The notes below the pieces were generated by a model. That model was not told the origin of the DNA. It ran no database searches and saw only the letters and a list, made by a program, of their open reading frames with translations. 64,000 nt of DNA. It comes from Lachnospiraceae bacterium (GTDB lineage: Bacteria > Bacillota > Clostridia > Lachnospirales > Lachnospiraceae). The translations under genes were made by a program, and so were the position numbers. The stretch covers positions 26,027 to 90,026 of the forward strand of contig JAIKVW010000013.1 of assembly GCA_024685315.1 (NCBI GenBank), given 5' to 3'. Shown here piece by piece: positions 32,803 to 41,596 of the stretch; positions within the stretch are counted from its first letter, which is position 1; every line of letters starts with the position of its first letter.

Positions 32803-33669
32803 CTAATCTTCTTTCATCTCTGCGAGATATTTATATATATCTCTTTTCGCCACTCCGCGGTCGGCTGCTGCCATCTTCATGGCATCCTTCCGGGAGTATC
32901 CCTGATCTTCGTAGCGCTTCACGTGATCCTCTATGGAGACCTCGTTCCACTGCTCCCTCTCCGCGGCGACAAGGCTCTCCGGGTCCGCGCCCTCTATTAC
33001 GATCACGAACTCGCCACGGGGCTCATTTTCGGTGAAGTACCTTAAGGCCTCACCGAGAGTCCCCCTGAAAACCGCCTCGTGCTTCTTGGTGAGCTCCTTG
33101 CAGACCGCTGCCCTGCGGTCCTCCCCGGCCGCCTCTATGAGAAGCTCCAGGGTCTTAAGGAGCCTGTGCGGGGCTTCATAAAAGACCGTGGTCCTGGTCT
33201 CGGCTGTGAGCCGCGCGAGGACCGTTTCGCGCTCTTTTTTGTCAACCGGCAGGAATCCTTCAAAACAGAATCTCCTCGTGGACAGCCCGGAAATAGTAAG
33301 CGCGGTGACCGCTGCGGTCGCTCCTGGAAGAGATGTGACCTCGATCCCGGCCTTTATGCACGCCGCAACAAGCTCTTCCCCGGGATCCGATATCCCCGGC
33401 GTCCCCGCGTCGGTTATTACCGCCACGCTCTTGCCCCCAAGGATCTGCTTCACGAGGTACTCGGCCTTCTCGTATTTATTGTGCTCGTGGTAGCTCGTCA
33501 TCGGCACGTGGATGTCGAAATGGTTCAGTATCTTGATACTGTTCCTCGTATCCTCCGCGGCGATCAGGTCCACGGCGCCAAGCGTCTCTACCGCCCGGAA
33601 GCTCATATCGCCGAGGTTCCCGATCGGGGTCGGGCAGAGGTATAATTTCCCGGTCTTTTCAGTATCCAT
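32803..33669 (-). CDS. rsmI: 16S rRNA (cytidine-1402-2'-O)-methyltransferase
   Basis: The 288-residue protein starts GKLYLCPTPIGNLGDMSFRAVE and has EDTRNSIKILNHFDI, VAVITDAGTPGISDPGEELV, SLPGATAAVTALTISGL and VFYEAPHRLLKTLELL, the full set of tetrapyrrole-methylase-fold motifs of RsmI. It methylates the ribose of C1402 in the 16S decoding centre using AdoMet. It overlaps the trmN6-like gene by 11 bases and closes a run that matches the B. subtilis yabB-yabC order. Confidence 0.96.
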   Translation of the reverse strand: MDTEKTGKLYLCPTPIGNLGDMSFRAVETLGAVDLIAAEDTRNSIKILNHFDIHVPMTSYHEHNKYEKAEYLVKQILGGKSVAVITDAGTPGISDPGEELVAACIKAGIEVTSLPGATAAVTALTISGLSTRRFCFEGFLPVDKKERETVLARLTAETRTTVFYEAPHRLLKTLELLIEAAGEDRRAAVCKELTKKHEAVFRGTLGEALRYFTENEPRGEFVIVIEGADPESLVAAEREQWNEVSIEDHVKRYEDQGYSRKDAMKMAAADRGVAKRDIYKYLAEMKED

Positions 33670-34408
33670 AGATGTCGTAAATCTCCTGTGTGTATTTTCC
33701 CGGCGCCTCGTAAATGATCAGCGGCTTCTCCATTTTCAGATACCTTCCGCCGCCCTTGACCGCCTCGATCAATACCATCGAGGCCTCCCGGTCCGCGTAT
33801 GAATGCACCATTTTCATGCGCTTCGGCTCCAGCCCGAACTCTGTCAGGGTCTCTATTATCTCGACCAGCCTGAAAGGCCGGTGCACCAGGTAAAAGCGTC
33901 CGGTATTCTTGAGGAGCCACGAAGCCTGCTTCGCCAGGTCCCGGAAAGTTAAGAGGACCTCGTGCCTTGCAATCGCCTTGGGGAGCTCCGGGTTCTTAAG
34001 CCCGTGCAGGTCGCTCATGTAGGGCGGGTTCGAGGTCACCACCTCAAAGCTCTGCGCGGGAAATATTTTCTCAAGCTCTTTAATGTCGGCGGTCAGGATG
34101 CTGATCCTGTCTGAGAGCCCGTTCCCCTCGACGCTCCTCCGTGCCATGTCCGCGCTGTCCTCCTGGATCTCCACCCCGGTCAGGTGCGCGGCCTCGGTCT
34201 TCGCCGCCATCAGTATGGGAATTATCCCGGTGCCGGTCCCAAGGTCGATCGCATTCTCCCCCCGGGAAGCCTTCGCAAAACCTGACAGAAGAACGGCATC
34301 CATACCAAAACAGAACCGCCTGGGGTCCTGAATGATACTGTAGCCGTTCCTCTCAAGATCATCTATTCTCTCGCCCTCTTTAAGAAGGCTCATGTCAAAT
34401 CCTTCCAT
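33659..34408 (-). CDS. TrmN6/YabB-like tRNA1(Val) (adenine-37-N6)-methyltransferase family
   Basis: The 249-residue protein has the AdoMet motif IDLGTGTGIIPILMAAK, LTGVEIQEDSADMARRSVEGN and the N6-adenine catalytic motif VTSNPPYMS, with a C-terminal GGRYLKMEKPLIIYE. This is the COG4123 group containing E. coli TrmN6 and B. subtilis YabB, which modify A37 of tRNA-Val. The gene lies between ricT and rsmI exactly as yabB does in Bacillus. Two starts are possible, 34408 and the ATG five codons later; both have GGAG or GGAAGG upstream. Confidence 0.87.
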   Translation of the reverse strand: MEGFDMSLLKEGERIDDLERNGYSIIQDPRRFCFGMDAVLLSGFAKASRGENAIDLGTGTGIIPILMAAKTEAAHLTGVEIQEDSADMARRSVEGNGLSDRISILTADIKELEKIFPAQSFEVVTSNPPYMSDLHGLKNPELPKAIARHEVLLTFRDLAKQASWLLKNTGRFYLVHRPFRLVEIIETLTEFGLEPKRMKMVHSYADREASMVLIEAVKGGGRYLKMEKPLIIYEAPGKYTQEIYDIYGY

Positions 34409-34416
34409 CCATACTC

Positions 34417-35373
34417 CTACAGATCGGAATTATCATCGCTCATGGTAAGTTTCTCGAGCTCCAGAAGCTCTTTCTCGCTTACTTCCTCTTCGCTGTCCAT
34501 GGAAGCATACCCGTGGCTGTCATGCCCTTTGCCGCCGTTCTTATGGTCTTTTCGGCCGCGCGGCCTGAACTTAAGCGTGGAGGCAGCATACTCGCGGAGC
34601 TCCTTCTCGTCGCCTTCCAGAGTCACCAGGACTTTCACCCTCTGCCTCAGGACGCTGAGGGAGCTGACTTCGCCGACAAGCCCGTCCTCTGTCTCGACCG
34701 TGTCGCCGACCCTCGGAAGCTTGCTGTTCAGGTCCTCGTAGGTCTCCTCCTCATTCTTCAGGCAGCACATGAGGCGCCCGCAGACCCCGCTGATCTTTGC
34801 CGGGTTGAGGGAAAGGTTCTGCTCCTTCGCCATCTTGATCGACACCGGTATGAACCCGGAAATGTAGCTGCTGCAGCAGAGCGGCCGTCCGCAGATCCCG
34901 ATCCCGCCGAGTATCTTGGTCTCGTCGCGGACTCCGACCTGCCGGAGCTCTATCCTCGTGTGGAAAGCGGAAGCCAGGTCCTTGACCAGCTCTCTGAAGT
35001 CCACCCTTCCGTCCGCGGTAAAATAGAACAGCAGCTTATTATTGTCAAAGGTATACTCCGCCGCGATCAGCTTCATCGGGAGCTGGTGCTTCTGGATCTT
35101 TTCCAGGCACACCTTGTAGGCGTCCTTCTCCTTCTCCTTGTTTACGCGCTCGCGCTCGTCGTCCTCCTCCGTGGCAATACGGATCGCGGCCTTAAGCGGC
35201 TGGGTCACCTTGCTGTCCGGCACCTCCGTCGGCGGAAGGATCACGAAGCCGTACTCTATTCCCCTCGCGGTCTCAACGATAACGTTCTGGTGAAGTTTAA
35301 TGTCCAGTCCCGCCGGGTCGAAATAATATACCTTACCGGCCGACCGGAACCTGACTCCGATAACTGTTGCCAT
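34417..35373 (-). CDS. ricT: RicT/YaaT (PSP1-domain) regulatory iron-sulfur protein
   Basis: The 318-residue protein has the PSP1 domain with paired cysteines, GICGRPLCCSSYI and SGVCGRLMCCLKNEEETYEDL, and DGRVDFRELVKDLASAFHTRIELRQVGVRDE. In Bacillus RicT joins RicA and RicF in an Fe-S complex that assists RNase Y in mRNA maturation and affects sporulation and biofilm. ricA (ymcA) and ricF (ylbF) are not in this window. The tail is acidic and Lys-rich. It follows holB by 6 bases, the same order as in Bacillus (holB-yaaT). Confidence 0.93.
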   Translation of the reverse strand: MATVIGVRFRSAGKVYYFDPAGLDIKLHQNVIVETARGIEYGFVILPPTEVPDSKVTQPLKAAIRIATEEDDERERVNKEKEKDAYKVCLEKIQKHQLPMKLIAAEYTFDNNKLLFYFTADGRVDFRELVKDLASAFHTRIELRQVGVRDETKILGGIGICGRPLCCSSYISGFIPVSIKMAKEQNLSLNPAKISGVCGRLMCCLKNEEETYEDLNSKLPRVGDTVETEDGLVGEVSSLSVLRQRVKVLVTLEGDEKELREYAASTLKFRPRGRKDHKNGGKGHDSHGYASMDSEEEVSEKELLELEKLTMSDDNSDL

Positions 35374-35379
35374 ATATTT

Positions 35380-36369
35380 CTAGTTCTCCTTTACGGTCAG
35401 CAGAAGCATTTCCATCGTAATATCGAAATTAACATTCGCGGCAAGCCTTATCCTGGCCTTGTCGATAGCCTTGATGATCTCGTTAAGGCCCTCGTAGGAC
35501 GAGATGTTCGCCTTCTTCTGCAGAGAATAATATTCGTTCCTGAAAATGATCCGGTTCACGTCGCTGGAGGCCTTGAGCACGAGCACGTCCCTGTACCACA
35601 GAGCCATCAGGTCAAAAATATCGCTCATCCTGTCCTTGTACTGGACAAGCTCGCTGATGACCTCGATCAGCTCGTACTCCTCCATGCCGTCGATCCTCTT
35701 CAGCATGTTTATAACGTAATCCTGCATATCCCGGAAATCCGGCTGTGTCGCCATGGCCTTTGCCTTGCCGATATTCCCCTGTGAATATGCCGCGCAGATC
35801 CTCGCCTGATCCTCCGGGGTGCCGCAGTTCTGCATGAGGTACCTGACGACCGTGTCCTGGCCGATCGCCCGAAGGTTCAGGGTAACGCACCTGGAAAGGA
35901 TAGTCGGAAGCAGAGGCTCGGTGCTGTTCGCCAGCAGGAGTATCACCGCGTAGGCCGGCGGCTCCTCAAGCGTCTTCAGCATCGCGTTCTGGGCTTCCGC
36001 CGTGAGCTTCTCAGCCTCATCGATGATATAGACCTTGCGTCCCCCGTAGTAGGGTTTCTCGGCCACGTCATTCACCAGCTGGGCGCGGACCTCGTCAACG
36101 CCTATTGAAGCAGGCTTTTCGTGAATGATCCGCCTGACGTCGGGGTGGTTCCCGCTCTCAAACCTCATGCAGGACCTGCACATCCCGCAGGAGTCGCCGT
36201 ACCCGGCCTCGCACACCAGCGCCTTGGCAAAGGCAGAGGCCAGCGTGTTCTTGCCGCAGCCGTCCTCGCCGCAGAAAATATACGCGTTTGAGACCTTTTT
36301 GCTTATAAGGGCATTCCTAAGGCTTTCCTTAATCTGTTCATGCCCTGTAACTTCTGAAAATCCGGCCAT
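35380..36369 (-). CDS. holB: DNA polymerase III delta-prime subunit
   Basis: From the ATG at 36369 (AAAGGAGG 8 bases upstream) the protein has 329 residues; the ATG at 36378 sits on top of the ribosome site. It has an AAA+ fold with P-loop GEDGCGKNTLASAFAKAL, a zinc module with CEAGYGDSCGMCRSC, the sensor/SRC-like region ILSRCVTLNLRA and VYIIDEAEKLTAEAQNAMLKTLEEPP. It is a clamp-loader subunit loading the DnaN ring. The P-loop ends in Lys-Asn instead of Lys-Thr/Ser, consistent with delta-prime not hydrolysing ATP. Confidence 0.95.
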   Translation of the reverse strand: MAGFSEVTGHEQIKESLRNALISKKVSNAYIFCGEDGCGKNTLASAFAKALVCEAGYGDSCGMCRSCMRFESGNHPDVRRIIHEKPASIGVDEVRAQLVNDVAEKPYYGGRKVYIIDEAEKLTAEAQNAMLKTLEEPPAYAVILLLANSTEPLLPTILSRCVTLNLRAIGQDTVVRYLMQNCGTPEDQARICAAYSQGNIGKAKAMATQPDFRDMQDYVINMLKRIDGMEEYELIEVISELVQYKDRMSDIFDLMALWYRDVLVLKASSDVNRIIFRNEYYSLQKKANISSYEGLNEIIKAIDKARIRLAANVNFDITMEMLLLTVKEN

Positions 36370-36420
36370 AGGATGCATCCTCCTTTCGCAGGTCTAAAGA
36401 TTACCTTTTATTATAACATA

Positions 36421-37011
36421 TTACAGTTCGGAAAGCACGGCCGAGGATATCCCGCTGTAGCATTCCTCCAAAGTCCCGGTGTTAGAGAATCTCCGGACTA
36501 TCCCTGCCGCGAGGAGCTTCTCTTCCGAAAAGTCCGCGCTGTCCGCGAGAAAGCGCCTGCACATTTCCTCATATGCCGGGACCTGCTGCTTCATCTCGCG
36601 CCTAAGGGCCCGCGAGAGCCGCTCTCCGTCCTCGACCTCTACATAGAGCGGGACCACCTTGTCCTGCCCGAAGTAGTCCCTGAACTTAAGGTATGCTTCG
36701 AGCGTCCCGATGATGAGGTAGCTCCCCTCGCCGAGGTCGATCTGGCCGTCGTCCGCGGTGAAATAATACCACACCCCTCCGACCACATTGTAGGCGCGGC
36801 GCTCTATGATCCTGCCGGCTTCTTCCATTTCCCGCATCTTCTCTTCGGACACGAAAAAGTACTCCTTGCCGTCCGTCTCTTTTATCCTTTTCGGGCGGGT
36901 CGTGTAGGGAACGATCCCCTTAAGGCCTCCGACGCCTTCGGATATCATCCTTCTGTAGATCGCGTCCTTTCCGGAAGCGCTCTTTCCCATTAGACAAAAA
37001 ATCCTGCCCAC
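36421..37011 (-). CDS. Guanylate-kinase-like NMP kinase
   Basis: The frame extends to a TTG at 37065, but a GTG at 37011 with GGAAAG 4 bases upstream gives a compact 196-residue protein. It starts GRIFCLMGKSASGKDAIYRRM (P-loop), followed by VPYTTRPKRIKETDGKEYFFV and a lid region, as in guanylate kinases. In Bacillus the slot between the decarboxylase and holB holds tmk, so a nucleotide kinase is expected here. The GMP-binding TTRP and DG..Y residues are present, but IERRAYNVVGGVWYYF deviates from the usual GNxYGT, so specificity may differ from true Gmk. Confidence 0.8.
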   Translation of the reverse strand: MGRIFCLMGKSASGKDAIYRRMISEGVGGLKGIVPYTTRPKRIKETDGKEYFFVSEEKMREMEEAGRIIERRAYNVVGGVWYYFTADDGQIDLGEGSYLIIGTLEAYLKFRDYFGQDKVVPLYVEVEDGERLSRALRREMKQQVPAYEEMCRRFLADSADFSEEKLLAAGIVRRFSNTGTLEECYSGISSAVLSEL

Positions 37012-37036
37012 TGCTCTTTCCTTTTCTTTTTCTTCG

Positions 37037-38569
37037 CTATTCAGACCGGTTGACAGCTCTGACAACCGGGTCGTTCCGGGTCCCGCTCACACCTGCCGGT
37101 TCAAGTCCGGCTGCGAGCCACTGCCTGACCGCTTCCGCGGCTTTTGCCGTGATGATCTCGCCGGGCACCAGAAGCGGCACCCCCGGAGGGTAAATGTAAA
37201 TGTAATCCGCGGCTATGCGGCCGACTGCTTCCCCGAGCGGGATCTCCTCGCTGCCTTTGCGGACCGCGATCCAGGCCGGAAGGCCCTCTGCGGAGCTTTC
37301 AGCAGATGCTCCTGCCTGCTCATCCTTCGCCGTCTCACCCGGGCCCCTTGCCGGGCTGTCCTCCGCGGTCTCCGCCGGAATCGTTGCAGGGCAATTCTCC
37401 GCGGTCTCCGCCGGGACGTCCTCGAGCTCTTCGCTGATCTCTTCCGCTGCCGCGCAGAGTCTCTCAAAGCCCTCATCGCTGTCACCGATACTTGTCATCA
37501 GGAGCACATATTTTTCCGCGGCCATCTCAGGCTCAAGCCCGCGGCGCCTCAGCATTTCCGCCAGGCTCCTGCCCGAAGCCCTGCATCCTGCTGCCCGCAG
37601 GACGATCTTCGACCTGTCATAATCCGCTGTCCCAGCGGCTCTGAAATCGACGGGACCGAGAAGCTCCAGGTTCTTAAGCCCCGCAAGCCTCTCTCTCGCC
37701 GCAGAAAGCCTTGCAGTATATTTTTCAAAAAGCTCCCCGCCTTCTGTCTCCAGCATTTCCATGCAGGCGTCGAGACTCCCCATAAGCAGATACGAAGGGC
37801 TGCTGGTCTGGTACACGGTCAGCATCCTGCGGAGCCACTTCCTGTCGACCAGCTCTCCGTTAATATGTATCAGCGCGGTCTGGGTAAGCGCCGGGAGCGT
37901 TTTGTGGGCGCTCTGTATCACTATGTCCGCCCCGCTCTTTACCGCGTTCGCGGGAAAGTACAGAGAAAAGCCCAGATGCGCTCCGTGGGCCTCGTCCACG
38001 ATCACCGGGACCCCCATGCTGTGAGCGGCATCGCAGATCCCCGCAATGTCAGACACCGCGCCGGGATACGAAGGCGAAGTAATGACGACCGCGGCCGGGA
38101 GATCTTCTCCCCCGTCCCTGCTCTTAAGGAGCGCGGTCCGGACTTCATCCCCGGAAACGCCCCCGTAAACTCCGAAGGAGTTTTGCCTCTCCGGGAAAAT
38201 ATATACCGGCTGTATGCGGTTTATCTCAGCTGCATTGTATACAGACCTGTGGCAGTTCCTCGCCATCAGCAGCGGCCCCTGTCCCTGGAATGTTCCGATC
38301 GCGGCCAGGATCCCTCCGGTGCTCCCGTTCACCAGGAAATGCGTCTCTTCCGAGCCGTACAGGCGCGCCGCCCGCTTTTCCGCCTCCATAATGATGCCGA
38401 CCGGGTCATGCAGGTCGTCAAAGCCCTCGATCTCGGTGATGTCAAGCTTCACGGTCTCCCTTATGTGCTCCGGCGCAAGCCTTCTCTTGTGCCCCGGCAT
38501 GTGGAACGGGTAGGCGCCGCTCCGGCTGTATTCCTCAAGTTTATCGAATATCATTTTATCCTGAGACAT
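37037..38569 (-). CDS. Orn/Lys/Arg decarboxylase family PLP enzyme
   Basis: This protein of about 505-510 residues opens with the family signature AYPFHMPGHKR. It shows HFLVNGSTGGILAAI, VIVDEAHGAHLGFS (PLP-binding Asp and His), and the Schiff-base lysine in VIQSAHKTLPALTQTALIHI. It belongs to the short YaaO/SpeA-like class seen next to tmk/holB in Bacillus and makes a diamine from a basic amino acid. An Ala/Pro/Glu-rich insertion with PAETAE repeats (about residues 395-450) interrupts the C-terminal domain. The ATG at 38554 overlaps the upstream hydrolase stop as ATGA and is an alternative start. Confidence 0.88.
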   Translation of the reverse strand: MSQDKMIFDKLEEYSRSGAYPFHMPGHKRRLAPEHIRETVKLDITEIEGFDDLHDPVGIIMEAEKRAARLYGSEETHFLVNGSTGGILAAIGTFQGQGPLLMARNCHRSVYNAAEINRIQPVYIFPERQNSFGVYGGVSGDEVRTALLKSRDGGEDLPAAVVITSPSYPGAVSDIAGICDAAHSMGVPVIVDEAHGAHLGFSLYFPANAVKSGADIVIQSAHKTLPALTQTALIHINGELVDRKWLRRMLTVYQTSSPSYLLMGSLDACMEMLETEGGELFEKYTARLSAARERLAGLKNLELLGPVDFRAAGTADYDRSKIVLRAAGCRASGRSLAEMLRRRGLEPEMAAEKYVLLMTSIGDSDEGFERLCAAAEEISEELEDVPAETAENCPATIPAETAEDSPARGPGETAKDEQAGASAESSAEGLPAWIAVRKGSEEIPLGEAVGRIAADYIYIYPPGVPLLVPGEIITAKAAEAVRQWLAAGLEPAGVSGTRNDPVVRAVNRSE

Positions 38570-39522
38570 ATCTTGCAGAGCTCGCCCACGTAATCAGGGC
38601 GCTCCATGTGCGGAAGCCCCTTCGTGCCCGGGACCAGCTTGAATTTAAGGAATCTGTCAAGCTTCTGGTAATCTTTTATCGTCTCGTTTATCTCCGGGAA
38701 ATGCTCTCCCCCGATAATGTAGAGATCTTTTCCGTCCCCGCTGGCCTTGCTGAGAAGCCTTGCTGTATCGTTCCTTGTATATCCGGAATGAATATTCATG
38801 AAGGCGAATTTTGCCTTGTCGCCTCCAAGGTGGGCCGCCTCGCGGAAGGACTGAATGTGATTGTCCTTGGCCTTCAGGCCCTCGTGGAAATAATCTTTGT
38901 TGAAGCGGAGCCTTACAGCCGAATATGTTTCAAAGCCTTCGTATATCAGGCCTCCAATGACAGGAATGTCCAGAAGGAATCTCTGTACCCTGAAGCGCAG
39001 AGCCGTCTTCGCATCGATCGCGCTGAGCTTCTCAGGATTGATCATAATGATCGAACCTATGCGCTCCGGATCTATCGTGGAAGCCGCGAGCGCTGCCGAT
39101 GAGGAATCACCGCTGGTTATAATGTCAGCCTTCTCTTTAACAACATCCTTCAGGAATGCACGCAGCGCGTCTGCAAACAGATAATTGGTATAGACCGCGT
39201 TTCCTTTATCCGAGCAGCCGAAGCCGGGAAGGTCCAATACATAGACTGTCCTGTCTGCCGCAAGGCGCCATCCGAAATCGTGCCACTCGTAGCCGCATGC
39301 ATCCGCCCTGATCCCGTGAAGCAGGACGACCGGCCGGCCCTTTCCGGTCACCGTGTACGCCATTTTTCCGAATTTCCACGGATAATATTCTTTTTCGTCC
39401 GGCCTGAGGAGATTTCTCCTGGTCGCCAGATATGAATTGATCCTCTTAAAGCAGTAAAGAGCTGCCGCGATCCCGGTAACTGCGCCAACCGTTTTAAGAA
39501 TGCTCTTAGCCGTCTTATCCAT
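38551..39522 (-). CDS. Membrane-anchored alpha/beta hydrolase
   Basis: From the ATG at 39522 (AGGTGA upstream) the protein has 323 residues. It begins with one membrane helix (ILKTVGAVTGIAAALYCF), followed by an alpha/beta hydrolase domain with the oxyanion motif VVLLHGIRADACGYEWHDFG and VYVLDLPGFGCSDK. The nucleophile elbow reads SGDSSSA instead of the usual GxSxG, and the C-terminal PHMERPDYV gives the catalytic His. It may be an esterase or epoxide-hydrolase-like enzyme; the substrate is unknown. It overlaps the decarboxylase start and carries a leader motif shared with mnmE. Confidence 0.82.
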   Translation of the reverse strand: MDKTAKSILKTVGAVTGIAAALYCFKRINSYLATRRNLLRPDEKEYYPWKFGKMAYTVTGKGRPVVLLHGIRADACGYEWHDFGWRLAADRTVYVLDLPGFGCSDKGNAVYTNYLFADALRAFLKDVVKEKADIITSGDSSSAALAASTIDPERIGSIIMINPEKLSAIDAKTALRFRVQRFLLDIPVIGGLIYEGFETYSAVRLRFNKDYFHEGLKAKDNHIQSFREAAHLGGDKAKFAFMNIHSGYTRNDTARLLSKASGDGKDLYIIGGEHFPEINETIKDYQKLDRFLKFKLVPGTKGLPHMERPDYVGELCKICLRIK

Positions 39523-39549
39523 CAGGTCACCTGCTTTCTGTATAAATAA

Positions 39550-39582
39550 GCATCCCAAGCCTGGAATACTGAATACTTACAA
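39550..39582 (-). promoter_or_regulatory. Leader element A, shared with the mnmE leader
   Basis: Read on the minus strand it begins TTGTAAGTATTCAG and contains ATTCCAGGCTTGGGAT, an inverted repeat with GGCT loop. It ends 28 bases before the hydrolase ATG. About 28 of 34 positions match the element at 48095-48128, which lies 29 bases before the mnmE start. A TATAAT at 39587-39592 would place transcription start at its first base. Confidence 0.5.
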
Positions 39583-39695
39583 TAATATTATAGTGTAAAA
39601 AGGCTCCGCCTGCAATGAAGAGCTTCAATCTCCTCAACATCCATTTACTTTAAATAATTAATGATGTAGAATAGCGATACAGGTAAATTATGTGC

Positions 39696-39713
39696 GGTTA
39701 GTCTGTGCTAACC
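39696..39713 (+). other. Small hairpin in the argS leader
   Basis: GGTTAG and CTAACC pair around TCTGTG and are followed by TCTGTTTG. There are no T-box elements, so it is not an obvious tRNA-sensing leader. Confidence 0.3.
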
Positions 39714-39742
39714 TCTGTTTGATATATGGAGCTTTATACAAT

Positions 39743-41452
39743 ATGAAAGAAAAAATCGTGAATCTGCTTGCTTCCCGGATCCCTGCCCTCTCTGTCTCGG
39801 AGATCGACCAATATCTTGAAATACCTCCGAAAACCGATATGGGCGACTATGCTTTTCCCTGCTTCAAGCTTGCGAAGGCTTACCGCAAGGCTCCTGCTGT
39901 TATCGCGCAGGAGCTGGCTGCGGAGATTGGCGAACAGGACTTTCTGGAAAGTGTAAACCCGCTCGGGCCATATGTAAACTTCTTCGTGAATAAGTCTGCG
40001 TATGCCGAGATGGTAATGGACAAGTACACGGAGAGCGCTGACTACGGAGCGTCTTCCGAAGGGAACGGCCAGACTATATGCATCGACTATTCCTCGCCTA
40101 ACGTCGCCAAGAATTTCCATGTCGGGCACCTTCGCACTACTATAATCGGAAACTCCCTTTACAAGATCTTCACAAAGCTCAGCTATAAAGTCGAAAGGAT
40201 CAATCATCTCGGCGACTGGGGAACCCAGTTCGGAAAGCTCATCGTTGCCTACAAGAAATGGGGAAGCCGCGAAGCCGTTGAATCCAGAGGCATTGAGGAA
40301 CTTATGGAGATCTATGTAAGATTCCATAAAGAAGCCGACGAAGATCCGAGCCTTGAGGACCAGGCAAGAGCTGCTTTCACCGAGCTCGAGAACGGAAACA
40401 AAGAATACGAGGAGCTCTGGAAATGGTTCGTTGATATCAGCCTTAAAGAATTCCTAAGGATATACGACATTCTGGGAATGTCCTTCGACCACTTTACCGG
40501 TGAAAGTTTCTACCGCGATCAGACATCGACCGTCGTTGAAATGCTTAAGGAACGCGGGCTTCTCACTGAAAGCGAAGGCGCGCTGGTCGTAATGCTGGAT
40601 GAATATGATATGCCGCCCTGCATCGTCGCAAAGAAGGACGGAAGCTCGATCTACGCGACCAGAGACCTCGCGGCGATACTCTACAGAAAAAAGAGCTACG
40701 ATTTCTCTAAATGCCTCTATGTAACAGGCCTTGAGCAGAAGCTTCACTTCGCGCAGATATTCAAGGTAATAGAGCTTATGGGCTATGACTACGCTTCTAA
40801 CCTTGTGCATATACCTTACGGACTGGTAAGCCTTAAGGGCGGAAAGCTCTCTACAAGAAACGGAAATGTTATTTACGCCGAGGATCTTCTGAACGAAGCT
40901 ATCGCGAAGACACGCTCGATCATAGAGGAAAAAGGCTCCGGTATCGAGGATAAGGACAAGGTCGCTCATGATGTCGGCGTCGGCGCGATACTCTTTAACG
41001 ATCTCTACAATCAGAGGATCAAGGACGTCGTATTCGACTGGGAAAAACTACTGAACTTTGACGGCGAGACCGGTCCTTATGTACAGTACACCTATGCAAG
41101 AGCTTCAAGCGTTCTCCGGAAGATCGGCATCGACGGCGATGCAGCCGCAAGCAGACTGAAAGAAATGACAGATTTCAGCAAGCTGACGGATGAGTATTCT
41201 CTGGCGCTGCTCAAAGTCATTGAGAAATATCCTTCAGTTATTAAGGAAGCAGCTTCACGGTACGAACCTTCAATGGTCGCAAGGTACAGCATGGACCTCG
41301 CACACGCATTTAACGCTTTCTACAGGGAATGCCAGATAAACGTCCCGGACGAAGCTCTTAGGAATTCAAGAACATCGCTGGTCGTAATGTCCAGAAGTAT
41401 AATTCGTGACAGCCTGGCGCTTCTTGGGATCAATTGCCCTGAAGCAATGTAA
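39743..41452 (+). CDS. argS: Arginyl-tRNA synthetase
   Basis: Starting at the ATG at 39743 the protein has 569 residues; a frame extension to 39692 is not protein-like. It has the N-terminal Arg_tRNA_synt_N domain (KTDMGDYAFPCFKLAK). The HIGH motif follows in IDYSSPNVAKNFHVGHLRTTIIGNSL, then GDWGTQFGKLI, and a degenerate KMSKS loop as usual for ArgRS (VSLKGGKLSTRNGNVI). A C-terminal DALR domain ends ALALLGIN-like. It charges tRNA-Arg and needs tRNA for activation. It runs rightward, toward the origin, together with parAB. Confidence 0.96.
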   Translation: MKEKIVNLLASRIPALSVSEIDQYLEIPPKTDMGDYAFPCFKLAKAYRKAPAVIAQELAAEIGEQDFLESVNPLGPYVNFFVNKSAYAEMVMDKYTESADYGASSEGNGQTICIDYSSPNVAKNFHVGHLRTTIIGNSLYKIFTKLSYKVERINHLGDWGTQFGKLIVAYKKWGSREAVESRGIEELMEIYVRFHKEADEDPSLEDQARAAFTELENGNKEYEELWKWFVDISLKEFLRIYDILGMSFDHFTGESFYRDQTSTVVEMLKERGLLTESEGALVVMLDEYDMPPCIVAKKDGSSIYATRDLAAILYRKKSYDFSKCLYVTGLEQKLHFAQIFKVIELMGYDYASNLVHIPYGLVSLKGGKLSTRNGNVIYAEDLLNEAIAKTRSIIEEKGSGIEDKDKVAHDVGVGAILFNDLYNQRIKDVVFDWEKLLNFDGETGPYVQYTYARASSVLRKIGIDGDAAASRLKEMTDFSKLTDEYSLALLKVIEKYPSVIKEAASRYEPSMVARYSMDLAHAFNAFYRECQINVPDEALRNSRTSLVVMSRSIIRDSLALLGINCPEAM

Positions 41453-41478
41453 ATACTTTTGCAGAAGCTGGTTTTTCA

Positions 41479-41514
41479 GAGGGAAATGTTTCACGTGAAA
41501 CATTTCCCTCTTTT
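41479..41514 (+). terminator. argS terminator that contains a parS site
   Basis: Positions 41479-41510 form a perfect 32-base palindrome followed by TTTTATT. Its centre is a canonical parS sequence, so one element ends argS transcription and also binds ParB. Confidence 0.75.
41487..41502. promoter_or_regulatory. parS centromere site 1
   Basis: TGTTTCACGTGAAACA is an exact match to the bacterial parS 16-mer. It lies about 95 bases upstream of parA. Confidence 0.97.
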
Positions 41515-41553
41515 ATTATCATGTTAAGTCTGGAACATATACTCTGAAAATGA

Positions 41554-41574
41554 TATAATGTTTCACGTGAAACA
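41554..41574. promoter_or_regulatory. parS centromere site 2, overlapping the parA promoter
   Basis: A second exact parS (41559-41574) sits in a 28-base perfect palindrome (41553-41580). A TATAAT hexamer (41554-41559) overlaps its left arm and is positioned as the -10 of parA, so ParB binding should affect parA transcription. Confidence 0.9.
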
Positions 41575-41596
41575 TTATATGAAAGGAAAGTCTGGA

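Noticed and set aside
34513..35784. 423-codon plus-strand ORF opposite ricT and holB
   Set aside because: Shadow ORF of Leu/Val/Asp repeats; ricT and holB are clear on the other strand.
39559..39742. Possible T-box leader before argS
   Set aside because: No T-box sequence, specifier loop or antiterminator pairing found; only a small hairpin.
41558..41596. Upstream ATG for parA at 41558
   Set aside because: It lies inside parS; the ATG at 41597 gives the conserved N-terminus with a ribosome site.
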